64,000 nt of DNA from Halalkaliarchaeum sp. AArc-CO (GTDB lineage: Archaea > Halobacteriota > Halobacteria > Halobacteriales > Haloferacaceae): NCBI RefSeq assembly GCF_024972735.1, contig NZ_CP087723.1, forward strand, positions 2,666,001 through 2,730,000. Direction: 5' to 3'. Positions 49,917-58,524 of the stretch are shown in pieces. The first letter of the stretch is position 1. Each line of letters opens with the position of its first letter. The position numbers and the translations under genes were made by a program. The notes beneath the pieces are model-generated. The model did no database searches and was not told where the DNA came from. It saw only the letters and a program-made list of their open reading frames with translations.

Positions 49917-52900
49917 TCACTCCCGGTCTTCGTCCGAAAGCCGCTTCCTCAACAGGTACGCCGCGCCACCGACTCCCGCGATCCCCGCCCCGATACCGAA
50001 TCCGGGCGATTCCGTGTCCGTCTCCGTGTCCTCGTTCTCGATCCTCTCGTCGTCGTCAGTCGCCTCTCCGTCATCCTCGTCATCTGCGTGTCCTCCATTC
50101 TCGTCGATCACCCCATCGTCCGACTCGTCGCCTGTCACGTCCCCGGACGTGCGTGAGAGCAGACCCTGGAGTGCTACGAGGTTGACGACGAGCGCCCACT
50201 CGTCTGATCCGAACTCGACTTGGCTGGCGAGGAGATACCCCGCGCCGACCACAAACCCTTCGCCGTGTGAAACTGCCACACCCACGGGTGCGCCGGCCGC
50301 ATCCTCGTCGTCCGGTTCCCGATCGTGGACCGGTCCATGAGTGCGGTTCAACCACGCCCCGGTGTCTTCCGGCAGACGGGCCCACACGTGGGCGTCGCCG
50401 ATATCCGTCAGAACTGTCCGGGGTCGAGAACCGGTGAACATCCACGTCAGCCTCGAGGGCTCGATCGCCGCCTCGATGCGTTCCCCTTCGGGACGACCGA
50501 TTTCGGCACGATCGAAGTTAAACCCGTAAACGGACGTCAACTCGCTAATGTCTTCGGGCATACCCGCGAAACCTTCGACCACGAGTCCACCCCCGTTTGT
50601 GACGAACGACTCGACGGCATCCAGCTCCGTTTCGGTAAATTCGTATAGGGCGTCTCCGAGTGCAGGCGGCACGAACAACAGATCCAGTTCCTCGAGCGTT
50701 TCGTGATTCCACTCGGGTACTGGCCGCACCTCGTACTCCGGGAATGCGTCCGCGAACGCTGCGAACGATCCCCCACCGTCGTCCCACTCGAAATCGGGAT
50801 GTGATGGCTGGTTGTGGGCCTGATCGATCCCGATCACCGGCGTCCGGTAAGCCCGGTCTGCCCAGTCGATCGCCGCCGTCGCACGCTCCTTTGCGACGTC
50901 GTACTGTTCGAACGCGAAGGCCTGTTCTGCGTTGTGCAGTGTCGCGGATGCAGCCTCCAGCAACTCCTCTCGATCGTCCGTCACTGCCGTCTCGACGGCC
51001 TCCCGAGCTTCATTGATCGTCGTCCGCGCCGCCGCCTCGTCCGTGGCGGGTCGCAAGGCAGCGTCCGACTCCGCGAAGACAAGGAATCCCCACACGTCCA
51101 GCGTCGGGACCGTCACCGATACCTCGTCTGCATCCCCGTCGATTTCGAGGGCGGTCGACCCGTCGACCGTGTAGTAAGACGCCGCAGCCGGCGAGAACGG
51201 CAGGTCACGAACGGTCACCTTGACGGCTTCGCGGGATCGCATCGCGTCGGTGTCCCGGTCGTAGGCGTAGTTGAGGAGATGGACGACGACGAATTCGGCG
51301 GTGTCGCTGTCGGCACCACTCCCATCGTCGTCAGCTGCACCGGTCTCGCGTTCTGTCCCATCGCTGACCGCCATCCGAGTGAGACTGATTCGGGCGTCAC
51401 TATCGAGTTCCACGCCCGGATCGAACGCTGCCAACTGGTCCCGAACTGCCTGTGCACCCACCCCGTTTCCGTCGGCTGACACGTCATCGTCGACGACCGT
51501 CGCGTTCGAGGCCGATTCGAGGGTTGCCTGTAGATCCTCGCGGGGTTCAAACGCGGCACTCCGGGTGGGTGCCCCACCGGCGACGAGTACAGACGTGCCG
51601 GCCGCAAGTGCCTCCTCGAGTGCCGCCACGTGATCGTCCGACACACACTCAACACTCGGCAGCACCACCTGGTCGTACGTCTGGAGCGCCGCGGTCTGCT
51701 CTGGCGCCGCCCACAACTCCGGATCGTCGAGGATGACGACATCGAAGGGCAGTTGTGCCTCTCGGAGGAGCCGACCGGTGCCGTGGACCGCGTTTCGGTG
51801 ACTACGGGGAGTTCCCCATTCCGGGGCGTCCTCCCACAGCAACGTCGGTAGCGAGACGACGATCGCCGTCCGATGCTGCTCTCGACCGTTGCTCAGGAAC
51901 CGACGATGGGATCGGAGGAAATCGACGAACCGATGGAGACGATCCCCGATAGTGCCGTCTTCGCGCATCCAGGTGTCGATCCGCCAGTCGTAGGACTCGT
52001 CCGGGCCGCTGGTTAACTGGATCTGGTGGACTGCGCCGTGAGCGTACGACTGGGCGACGTGAAACTCGAGCAGCGTCGGGTAATACTCGGTGCTGTCGAA
52101 TCCCTCGGCCTCGGGTTGTTCGTGCCAAATTGTGTGAAACACTCTGACTGCCTTCTCGAACCGCCCGGACGCTCGCGCGATCTTGATCGAGACGTCCGAC
52201 AGCTCTTCGGGCGGAATCGCAGGTGAGGTCTCCAGCAGGATCTCATCGAAGACGTCGCTCAGATACACCGACGCCGGTCGCAAAACGTGGCTCTGTAATC
52301 CGAACTGTACTCCCAGATTCGTCGAACCTGCCGCCTCGATCTCGGCTGGCAAGTCTTCTCTGGCGTCCTCGAAAAACCGATCGAAGAGTCGCTTGGCGGT
52401 TCGGTGCTGGAGCTTTCGCCGTTCGCGGTACACGGGATCGACGGCGGGAACCTCGACATCGTCGGGCATCAGGTCGTTCGTCTGGAGATACGATCGCATA
52501 TCGAATCCGTCGACATCGTCGATGCCATACTCCGCGAGAGTACTGTCCGGGAGTGACTCGAGGTACTCCCGGAACGTGACGTCCGCCCAGAGAGAGCAGT
52601 CGAGGCCCGAGCTAGTACCGAACGAGATGTGATCGACCCAGAGCTGTGTGAACCCCATTTGGGAGATCTCCCGTCCCCGCTGGGTGAAGTACTTCAGTGT
52701 GCCCTCCGCGAATACTGACGGAAAAATCGCGTCTGGATCGTCGCCCGGCCCGGCGGGTGGCTTCCAGGGCTCTCCATCGATCCCCACGCCTGCAAGTTCT
52801 GCAACACTCGTGACCGGTGTGCCGTCGGGATGGTACCACCGCTCGTCGTCGGGCTGGTCGTCGTACCAGTCGTCGACGGTTTCGACGGGCGTGATTGGAT

Positions 52901-53336
52901 GAATCCCACCCGATGCCGAGGACCCGTAGCGATGAGTGAGCATTCCGCCTGCTCGTGTACGCCTGCCGACCCCACCGTCGAACGGTGGCAAGCGTCCGAA
53001 CAGATGCTGGTTGGAGATCATATCCGGATCGAGACGTAACACCTCCTCGATCATGACGTCCCGATCAGCGTCCTGCCATTCGCCCATATAGACGGGCGCA
53101 GCACCGTACGCGAGTAGGAACGGCTCGGTGACGTTGTCCGGGACGTCCATGGCAAACTGGGATCCAGGACCTGAGCCAACCTCAGACCGGGCTTCCCCTC
53201 CAGATTCAGCCGCATCCTCAAGGAATGGAACCGTCGATCGGTCTTCTGCGCCGAGATCAGCATCGAATGGCATCCAGCCCAACATCGGAACTGAACCAAT
53301 CCCTGTTAGCATCGAGCGCCGGGTGGGGTTACGCAT
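49917..53336 (-). CDS. Large Tat-exported, PGF-CTERM-like surface protein with glycoside-hydrolase-like domain
   Basis: A 1139-residue protein (ATG at 53336). The N-terminus MRNPTRRSMLTGIGSVPMLGW is a twin-arginine-type signal. About 60-500 looks like a TIM-barrel hydrolase (FLLAYGAAPVYMGEW; FTQLWVDHISFGTSSGLDC; FHTIWHEQPEAEGFDSTEYY), as in GH42-like or alpha-fucosidase-like proteins; 500-640 and 880-1080 look like two GATase/DUF4350-type Rossmann domains (FDVVILDDPELW...TSVLVAGGAP; GLVVEGFAGMPEDIS). The C-terminus has an acidic linker, then SPGFGIGAGIAGVGGAAYLLRKR, a PGF-CTERM-type sorting tail, a substrate of archaeosortase. It probably acts on polysaccharide at the cell surface; enzyme specificity is not clear. 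Confidence 0.75.
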   Translation of the reverse strand: MRNPTRRSMLTGIGSVPMLGWMPFDADLGAEDRSTVPFLEDAAESGGEARSEVGSGPGSQFAMDVPDNVTEPFLLAYGAAPVYMGEWQDADRDVMIEEVLRLDPDMISNQHLFGRLPPFDGGVGRRTRAGGMLTHRYGSSASGGIHPITPVETVDDWYDDQPDDERWYHPDGTPVTSVAELAGVGIDGEPWKPPAGPGDDPDAIFPSVFAEGTLKYFTQRGREISQMGFTQLWVDHISFGTSSGLDCSLWADVTFREYLESLPDSTLAEYGIDDVDGFDMRSYLQTNDLMPDDVEVPAVDPVYRERRKLQHRTAKRLFDRFFEDAREDLPAEIEAAGSTNLGVQFGLQSHVLRPASVYLSDVFDEILLETSPAIPPEELSDVSIKIARASGRFEKAVRVFHTIWHEQPEAEGFDSTEYYPTLLEFHVAQSYAHGAVHQIQLTSGPDESYDWRIDTWMREDGTIGDRLHRFVDFLRSHRRFLSNGREQHRTAIVVSLPTLLWEDAPEWGTPRSHRNAVHGTGRLLREAQLPFDVVILDDPELWAAPEQTAALQTYDQVVLPSVECVSDDHVAALEEALAAGTSVLVAGGAPTRSAAFEPREDLQATLESASNATVVDDDVSADGNGVGAQAVRDQLAAFDPGVELDSDARISLTRMAVSDGTERETGAADDDGSGADSDTAEFVVVHLLNYAYDRDTDAMRSREAVKVTVRDLPFSPAAASYYTVDGSTALEIDGDADEVSVTVPTLDVWGFLVFAESDAALRPATDEAAARTTINEAREAVETAVTDDREELLEAASATLHNAEQAFAFEQYDVAKERATAAIDWADRAYRTPVIGIDQAHNQPSHPDFEWDDGGGSFAAFADAFPEYEVRPVPEWNHETLEELDLLFVPPALGDALYEFTETELDAVESFVTNGGGLVVEGFAGMPEDISELTSVYGFNFDRAEIGRPEGERIEAAIEPSRLTWMFTGSRPRTVLTDIGDAHVWARLPEDTGAWLNRTHGPVHDREPDDEDAAGAPVGVAVSHGEGFVVGAGYLLASQVEFGSDEWALVVNLVALQGLLSRTSGDVTGDESDDGVIDENGGHADDEDDGEATDDDERIENEDTETDTESPGFGIGAGIAGVGGAAYLLRKRLSDEDRE

Positions 53337-53838
53337 ACCACAAAACAACACGCCAACCCGTAATTATCGTTTTCGTGGGCACGATATCAACCTGCCATGA
53401 TCTCAAAGTCGTGCCGACTATCAATCGCTCCCAAAACCCCTACACGAAGCCGATTCGATTTCCTCGCTTTACCGATCAGATTCCGATGAGATCGCGGTTT
53501 TCGCGGGGGGACCACCCCTCGTTTCGTCTGTTCTGGATCAACGTCCGCGATCGACCTCGACAGTCCACCTCGGTGCTGTACCGCCAGGAACGAACCACGC
53601 AGCCGAGACGATTCGAAGACGCCCCCTCGCGATGCCACGCGACTTCCGACGCCTCACGACTCGAGATCGTCGGGGGTCGTCCCGAGAACGATCGACACGG
53701 TGGTGTGTGTGGCGGGGCTACCGGGAGGGCACTCGGGAAGAAGCCACCGAGAATACAACAGAACCACAGAACGATTCGAAAGCGCTCGCTATATTGGGGT
53801 CACAACTGACGGCAACCGGCCGATCAGACAGCGGGGTT
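53337..53838. other. 502-bp gap with fragments of dispersed repeats
   Basis: AAGCCGATTCGATTTCCTCG (53446-53465) and ACCCCTCGTTTCGTCTGTTC (53514-53533) recur near 61127 and 61191; they belong to the GT4-relic neighbourhood. GATCGACACGGTGGTGTGTG (53690-53709) is an ORB-like motif. CAACTGACGGCAACCGGCCG (53803-53822) is shared with the left flank of H1 copy 6. No gene. Confidence 0.5.
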
Positions 53839-53952
53839 GGGACTGAAAGGGGCGAGTCGCTGGAGGAAGACGGCTGACGGAAGCACCGCAGCGAACGGAG
53901 TGAGCGAGGAGCGCACCGAAGCCCTCGACTCCAGCGACTCGGGGCTTTCGAG
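53839..53952 (+). repeat. H1 structured repeat, copy 5
   Basis: Identical in form to copy 4, with the same perfect CGAGTCGCTGGAG/CTCCAGCGACTCG stem; the apical part reads GCGAACGGAGTGAGCGAGG. It begins the second long direct repeat. Confidence 0.88.
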
Positions 53953-54244
53953 GTCGTCACCGATCTGTTCCACGTCGTCCAAAAACGCACACCAACGCGA
54001 TCCCCCGCAGAATCAGTCACTATTGGCCCTCGGACAGCGTCGGCCCGACTGAATCCCTTATAAAGACTGCTCGCATGCCCGTTCGACCGACAACGCCTGT
54101 CCGACCGGATTCCGACTCCATTCGAAGTCGACCTCACCACTGACCCAGCCGACCGACTGGAGCCTGCCTGACCGTGAACCGTCTGCGGCCGGTTGCGACG
54201 TCATCGTACTCGGGTGGTTTCACTCGAAATCGTGGTGTGTCTCA
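53839..54244 (+). repeat. Long direct repeat, copy 2 (about 406 bp)
   Basis: Matches 48260-48665. It ends in the ORB-like TTTCACTCGAAATCGTGGTG (54219-54238). A further motif of the same kind, ACGATTGAAACGCTGGTGTG (54301-54320), follows. Confidence 0.85.
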
Positions 54245-54416
54245 CCAGGCCGACCAATCGAACGTCTCGAACGAAACAGGCCGACCGAAGATCTCCAAGA
54301 ACGATTGAAACGCTGGTGTGGGGTAGCGTAACTGTTACAAAATCCAGTATATTCAGTAGTACCCAGTCGTCTTTCCGAGCGAAATATTTAATTATATGTA
54401 TACCATATAGTAATGT

Positions 54417-54572
54417 ATGGGAGATCGGTACGAAATCGAAGGAGAAGAAATCGTTGAACGCGAAGTCAAGCCGTTCGGGAGTGGCGGCGCACACGTCACC
54501 GCCCCAAAAGACTGGATCGGCGCAACCGTCAAACTCGTCCGGACGACAAAACCAGACCACGACGACGACTAA
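54417..54572 (+). CDS. DUF2080-family transposase-associated protein
   Basis: A 51-residue protein: MGDRYEIEGEEIVEREVKPF, GSGGAHVTAPKDWIGATVKLV, RTT. The AHVTAPKDWIGATVKL segment is the mark of DUF2080, an AbrB-like fold found only beside archaeal tnpB-type genes. It starts two bases before the next gene's spacing would suggest coupling (stop 54572, tnpB ATG 54575). A TATA-like ATTTAATTATATG lies at 54386-54398. It may repress the element or help the nuclease. Confidence 0.85.
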   Translation: MGDRYEIEGEEIVEREVKPFGSGGAHVTAPKDWIGATVKLVRTTKPDHDDD

Positions 54573-54574
54573 CG

Positions 54575-56305
54575 ATGCAACTCACCGAACAGTTCCACAT
54601 CCCCGACGAGCATCACGAGGCTTGCGACCGCCTCACCACACTCGTCCAGCAACACACACAGCGCCTCCTCGACACTGAATACTGGACTGACACGCATCTC
54701 GACGCTATCAGCGACCACACAGGCCAGTCCTACACCTACATCCGCGACGACGACTCTGACGCCTTCGAAGACGTTGAAGAGTACGTCTACAGTCGATTCA
54801 AACGATGTGTCTACCACCGCGTCACGCACATCCTCGACGCCCACACCGACGAGTATCAGGCGTTCCAGTTCGTGACCGACACCGTTGCCGAGCGCAAGAT
54901 TCGACGCATCGGCTGGCACAGACTCCGCCAACGGTTGTTCGATGAAAACTCACCATACATCAACTGGCGCGTACTGGAGTCTGTCGTCGAGCAACTCAAC
55001 ACCTACTACGACCAGCACGGACACTTCCCCGAAAAGTACACGGAACTCGTCGAGACGCCCGAACCCAACGGCACACTACCCTACGCACCCGATAAGGGCG
55101 ATTACCACATCCACGAACTAGCAGTCGAAGACGATGAACTCCGCCTCGTGCTGAACGCGCCAGACTCGCTTTCACCGGAGAGCTACCACGACTGGACGAA
55201 CCACGAACTCCGCTTCCCGACCCATTCCCGAGTTAACGAGATGCTCGAAGCGGGAGACGTGAAAGCCCCAACATTGCACGCTTCCGAGCATGGCTACACC
55301 CTCGACGTGCCTGTTTCTGTGCCCGAGCAGGAAACAGAGACAGTTGCCGACCGCGTGTTAGCGGTCGATCTCGGCGTCAAGAAACAGGCCACGGCGGTCG
55401 TTCTTGACACCGGCGACGAGACACACGAGCAGGTGACGCCGCCACAGTTCATCGACCATCCAGCGAAGGACAAACTGTTCCGGGTGAAAGCCGACGCCGA
55501 AGGCATCAACGACCGCCTCGCAGAACTCCGCAGACAGGGGAAAGCACACACGGAACGGTTCGATCACTTGCTCTGTGAGTACCGCCAGACGCGGCGAAAA
55601 GAACGCCGCCTTCGTGAGCAAATTCAACACGACGTGGCGAACCAGTTGGTGTGGGCAGCCGCCGAGAACGGCTGTGAAACCATCGTGTTCGAGTCCCTCG
55701 GCCAGTTTGACGCAGACGATACAAGTGGGGCAGTCGCGTGGTCGATTTCCTCGTGGGCACGGGGAGAACTGCTCGACCACGTCGAGTACAAGGCCGGGTT
55801 GCTCGGAATCGAGTTTGCGACGGTGAATCCGTGGGGCACTTCGCGGTACTGTCCGCGATGCGGTGAGCGTGGAGAGACGGTAAACGCACCGAACGATCAC
55901 ACGGAGTGTCGTCACGGTGGACATTTCCACTGCCCCGGGTGTGGCTACGAGTGTGATCGTGACGTGGTTGGGGCGGTGAACGTCGGACGGAAACACATCG
56001 ATGCGTGCAAGATGGAGACGGCGAACCCCGCTGAGTATATCTCGACGGGGAACCACGCCAGCTTTCCATCACGCCACGCGGGGTGTGCCCGTTCTGCTGG
56101 CGTTCAGTCCGCGACCGACCAACAGGATCAGGCGAGCGGTCGTCAGACCCGCCTCTCTCAGCACCGTGCCCGGTCACTCACGGTGAAACCGGGTGAGGGA
56201 GACATGGGTGGACTGCACAGAAATCGCGGTAGTAACACGGGTCAGCGGCGACCCAGACGTAGTGTGACACAATCTGTCCTCGCCAGTACTACTGATTGTG
56301 GGTGA
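54575..56305 (+). CDS. TnpB-like RNA-guided nuclease of a DUF2080-associated element
   Basis: A 576-residue protein, larger than typical TnpB. RuvC positions are visible: AVDLGVKKQATAVVL (Asp near 266), ETIVFESLGQFDAD (Glu near 372) and CDRDVVGAVNVGRK (Asp near 466), with a zinc ribbon CPRCGERGE...CPGCGYEC between the last two. About 90 residues after the RuvC core (from NPAEYISTGNH) have low similarity to known TnpB and their DNA may double as guide RNA. There is no tnpA. The N-terminal 240 residues are a distinct helical domain. Confidence 0.8.
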   Translation: MQLTEQFHIPDEHHEACDRLTTLVQQHTQRLLDTEYWTDTHLDAISDHTGQSYTYIRDDDSDAFEDVEEYVYSRFKRCVYHRVTHILDAHTDEYQAFQFVTDTVAERKIRRIGWHRLRQRLFDENSPYINWRVLESVVEQLNTYYDQHGHFPEKYTELVETPEPNGTLPYAPDKGDYHIHELAVEDDELRLVLNAPDSLSPESYHDWTNHELRFPTHSRVNEMLEAGDVKAPTLHASEHGYTLDVPVSVPEQETETVADRVLAVDLGVKKQATAVVLDTGDETHEQVTPPQFIDHPAKDKLFRVKADAEGINDRLAELRRQGKAHTERFDHLLCEYRQTRRKERRLREQIQHDVANQLVWAAAENGCETIVFESLGQFDADDTSGAVAWSISSWARGELLDHVEYKAGLLGIEFATVNPWGTSRYCPRCGERGETVNAPNDHTECRHGGHFHCPGCGYECDRDVVGAVNVGRKHIDACKMETANPAEYISTGNHASFPSRHAGCARSAGVQSATDQQDQASGRQTRLSQHRARSLTVKPGEGDMGGLHRNRGSNTGQRRPRRSVTQSVLASTTDCG

Positions 56306-56340
56306 ACACTACTAAATACTACTGAAAATTAGAACGGTGT
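56230..56340 (+). ncRNA. Possible guide RNA at the 3' end of the DUF2080-tnpB element
   Basis: By analogy with TnpB the guide RNA should overlap the gene end. This stretch has repeated ACTACT units (CAGTACTACTG, ACACTACTAAATACTACTG at 56307-56325) just after the stop. No clear hairpin like that at 19265 is seen, so the right limit is uncertain. Confidence 0.3.
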
Positions 56341-56520
56341 CACAACTCCCATCCCTGGATGCAGTCTCGAACGCTCCGCTCTTCTCTGAACGCGACCCCG
56401 ACTACGGGATCGTCTCGAAGAAGATCGAACTGCCGACGGTCGAGGAGTGCAAAGAGCGCGTGGAAGGGCGAGCCGACGACGTCGAACTGTCCATCGAAGG
56501 ACTCGACCGGCCGGTCCTCA
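56337..56520 (+). pseudogene. Gene 5' fragment of unknown family cut by an H2 palindrome
   Basis: From GTG at 56337: SQLPSLDAVSNAPLFSERDP, DYGIVSKKIELPTVEECKER, VEGRADDVELSIEGLDRPVL, then the H2 element. The codon use is haloarchaeal and the break lies exactly where H2 begins. I recognise no family. Confidence 0.45.
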
Positions 56521-56600
56521 TAATGGCAGTTGTATCGAGTTACCGATCGATCGGCCCAGCGGGTGGCCGATCGTCCGGTAACGGCCATCACCTCGTATGT
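56519..56600. repeat. H2 palindromic repeat, copy 3
   Basis: Core ACCGATCGATCGGCCCAGCGGGTGGCCGATCGTCCGGTAAC as inner arms, with left arm TAATGGCAGTTGTAT and a decayed right arm. It lies between a cut gene and the stop of an HVO_A0114-type gene. Confidence 0.75.
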
Positions 56601-56966
56601 TCAGACGATCGGCTCGACGACCACGTGCTCCTGCGTGAGCCGCGGACGTTTCGCGTTCCCGACCCGCTCGTACCGAACGATTCCGTGCTCTGCTAGCACG
56701 CCCAGGTCACGACTGACCTGCCCCTTGTCGCGCCCGAGTTCGCGCGCGAGACCCCGTACCGACTCGACCTCCCGCTCCCGGAGGGTCTCGATGATCTCCC
56801 GGCGACGGGGAGTGAGAACCTCCTCGGCGCTCTCCCAGCTGATGACCTGCACGCCCGGCAGCCCCCCGCGAGCGAGCGCCCGAGCCATGCGGGCTCGGAG
56901 CTCCGCGCGATCGACTGGGGCCGTCGAGTCCGGCGGGACGTCCCCTCGTGACTCCGTGTCAGACAT
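56601..56966 (-). CDS. HVO_A0114-type winged-helix protein (TumA-like antitoxin)
   Basis: A 121-residue protein. LPGVQVISWESAEEVLTPRRREIIETLREREVESVRGLARELGRDKGQVSRDLGVLAEHGIVRYERVGNAKRPRLTQEHVVVEPI is the pattern of the HVO_A0114 family, winged-helix proteins that in many archaea accompany TumE toxins. No toxin gene is beside it; its 3' end is next to an H2 element, so the partner may have been lost. ATATTTTTTCAC (56966-56977) may be part of its promoter. Confidence 0.8.
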   Translation of the reverse strand: MSDTESRGDVPPDSTAPVDRAELRARMARALARGGLPGVQVISWESAEEVLTPRRREIIETLREREVESVRGLARELGRDKGQVSRDLGVLAEHGIVRYERVGNAKRPRLTQEHVVVEPIV

Positions 56967-57142
56967 ATTTTTTCACTTATCGTTGAGTTCGAACCACAAC
57001 GTTATAAACGTTTCTCGATCGTTCCGGAGAACGGCATACTCAAACTACTTGTGAAATAGATAGCTATAAAATAAAATAGTTATATGAGTGATTAATACCG
57101 GTCGGTGCGTGAACATTCGAAACCACCAATCAGTTATGTAAT
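56967..57142. promoter_or_regulatory. AT-rich divergent promoter region
   Basis: Contains TATAAAATAAAATAGTTATATG (57065-57086, several TATA-like boxes) between the divergent HVO_A0114 and DUF7718-like genes. Confidence 0.5.
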
Positions 57143-57502
57143 ATGAGCGAATTTCCAGAATTCGATTACATGTACGAGGTCGGATCACTACGGGGGACGG
57201 TCTTTCACGTCGGTGTCCGTGCCGATCCGAGCGTCGACGACGTCGACTCTTTCGCCGCGGTTTTGGTCTTCGAACTGTCGGACGGATCGCTCGTCGAAGT
57301 CGCGAAAGTGGACGACGCCGAACACGACGACGGGACGATCCACCTCGACAGATACTATCGGGAAACCGGTGCCGAAATCAAGGATTTCGACGTCGAGATC
57401 TCGAATCTCTGGGAGGCGGATGCCCACTTGCAGGCGAACTGGCGGCGGTTCGCCCGGGCGTACCTCGATAATCACGGGACAGCCCCGCGAGATGGTCGGT
57501 AG
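57143..57502 (+). CDS. DUF7718-like protein
   Basis: A 119-residue protein: GTVFHVGVRADPSVDDVDSFAAVLVFELSDGSLVEVAKVDDAEHDDGTIHLDRYYRETGAEIKDFDVEISNLWEADAHLQANWRRFARAYLDNHG. The same plan (variable strand pair, DxGxxHxDRY, a helix ending with W-x-R-F) occurs at 61405-61779. I believe the family is DUF7718, of unknown function, often near toxin-antitoxin genes. A relic of its 3' end lies at 60765-60880. Confidence 0.65.
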   Translation: MSEFPEFDYMYEVGSLRGTVFHVGVRADPSVDDVDSFAAVLVFELSDGSLVEVAKVDDAEHDDGTIHLDRYYRETGAEIKDFDVEISNLWEADAHLQANWRRFARAYLDNHGTAPRDGR

Positions 57503-57700
57503 CTGTCCTGATCGTCGCCACCGTCACGTCGTGACCCACCGCCGTCTGGTCCCGACTCAGCGCGGCCACGTGATACTGGCCTCCACCCTTCGTATCGGGG
57601 TACAGCCACGGCGCGACCCGGCGGATTCGGATTCGAACCCGGATTGTGTACCCCGATACACGAGCGTGTCGATTCGATCTCTTCGACGCTTCGAACGAAA
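57490..57700 (-). pseudogene. GT4 5' relic
   Basis: On the minus strand RIRRVAPWLYPDTKGGGQYH, VAALSRDQTAVGHDVTVATI repeats the first 45 codons of the GT4 at 41891-42976, together with about 60 bp of its upstream region (57625-57690). The ATG is gone (the codon is now GTT). It directly follows the DUF7718-like gene; the same pair of fragments is seen at 60765-61140. Confidence 0.8.
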
Positions 57701-57849
57701 CGGACCGACCGGAGATCTCCAAGAACGATCGAAACGGAGGTGCGGGTGTCTCCCCTCCTGGAGCGAGGGATTATCTGTGTACCAATAACTGCATGTGGAT
57801 TTCAGGGGGGCAAAACTAATAGTATTGGATGTGATACCGATAACTAGGG
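57700..57849. other. Promoter region of the AbiE-like pair
   Basis: GAACGATCGAAACGGAGGTG (57724-57743) is an ORB-like motif. AAAACTAATAGTATTGGATG (57813-57832) probably holds the TATA box of the next operon. Confidence 0.4.
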
Positions 57850-58524
57850 ATGATGGAGTACGTCGACGAGACCGCGGCGAAGATCACCTTGGCGGTCCGA
57901 CCGGGTGATTCGATCCGCCGGATCTCCGGGAAGATCGACGGTTCCTACTCGTGGGTTTACGAGTGGATCGAACGGCTGGAGGGGGCGGGGATTCTCCGGC
58001 GTGACGACGGCGTCTACGTCGAGAATTACGAGGTCAGGGATCGCTACCGTGACGTCGTCGCGGCGCTGTCTCGATCGATCCCGCCGTCGATCGACGACGG
58101 GTACGTCATCCCGCACTTCGCCGGAATGCCGTTCGCGTACACGAAAATCGACGGCGTCTACGTCTGGACCCACGGTGGCTATCAGATCGCCCGCGGCCAC
58201 GACGACTATCCCATCTTCCTCCGGGTCACAGACCGGGATCTACAGCGGTGGACGGCGTTCTTCGACGAGTTCGGGGTCCCCCACTCTGTCGAAGACCGGC
58301 TGGATTCGTCCGAACACGACGGGACAGTCTCGTACGTTCTGTTTCCCACGACGGGGGACCTCACCCGCGAGTGGGTCGACGGCAACCCGGTCGTTCCGCT
58401 GGAGGAGACGATCGACCACATGATGAGGTACCGGGTGAACTACGAGCCGGCGCTGGAGATGATCGCCGACGAGTACGACCGCGAAATCGACGCCTCCCAC
58501 GAGGATCCTCGCGTGAACGCATGA
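57850..58524 (+). CDS. Winged-helix protein of an AbiE-like (type IV) pair, AbiEi-like
   Basis: A 224-residue protein with an N-terminal HTH (TAAKITLAVRPGDSIRRISGKIDGSYSWVYEWIERLEGAGILRRDDGVYVEN) and a C-terminal part (DGYVIPHFAGMPFAYTKIDGVYVWTHGGYQIARGHDDYPIFLRV) as in haloarchaeal proteins that precede nucleotidyltransferases. In AbiE systems the HTH protein represses the operon and protects against the nucleotidyltransferase toxin. Its stop overlaps the next ATG (ATGA). Confidence 0.75.
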   Translation: MMEYVDETAAKITLAVRPGDSIRRISGKIDGSYSWVYEWIERLEGAGILRRDDGVYVENYEVRDRYRDVVAALSRSIPPSIDDGYVIPHFAGMPFAYTKIDGVYVWTHGGYQIARGHDDYPIFLRVTDRDLQRWTAFFDEFGVPHSVEDRLDSSEHDGTVSYVLFPTTGDLTREWVDGNPVVPLEETIDHMMRYRVNYEPALEMIADEYDREIDASHEDPRVNA

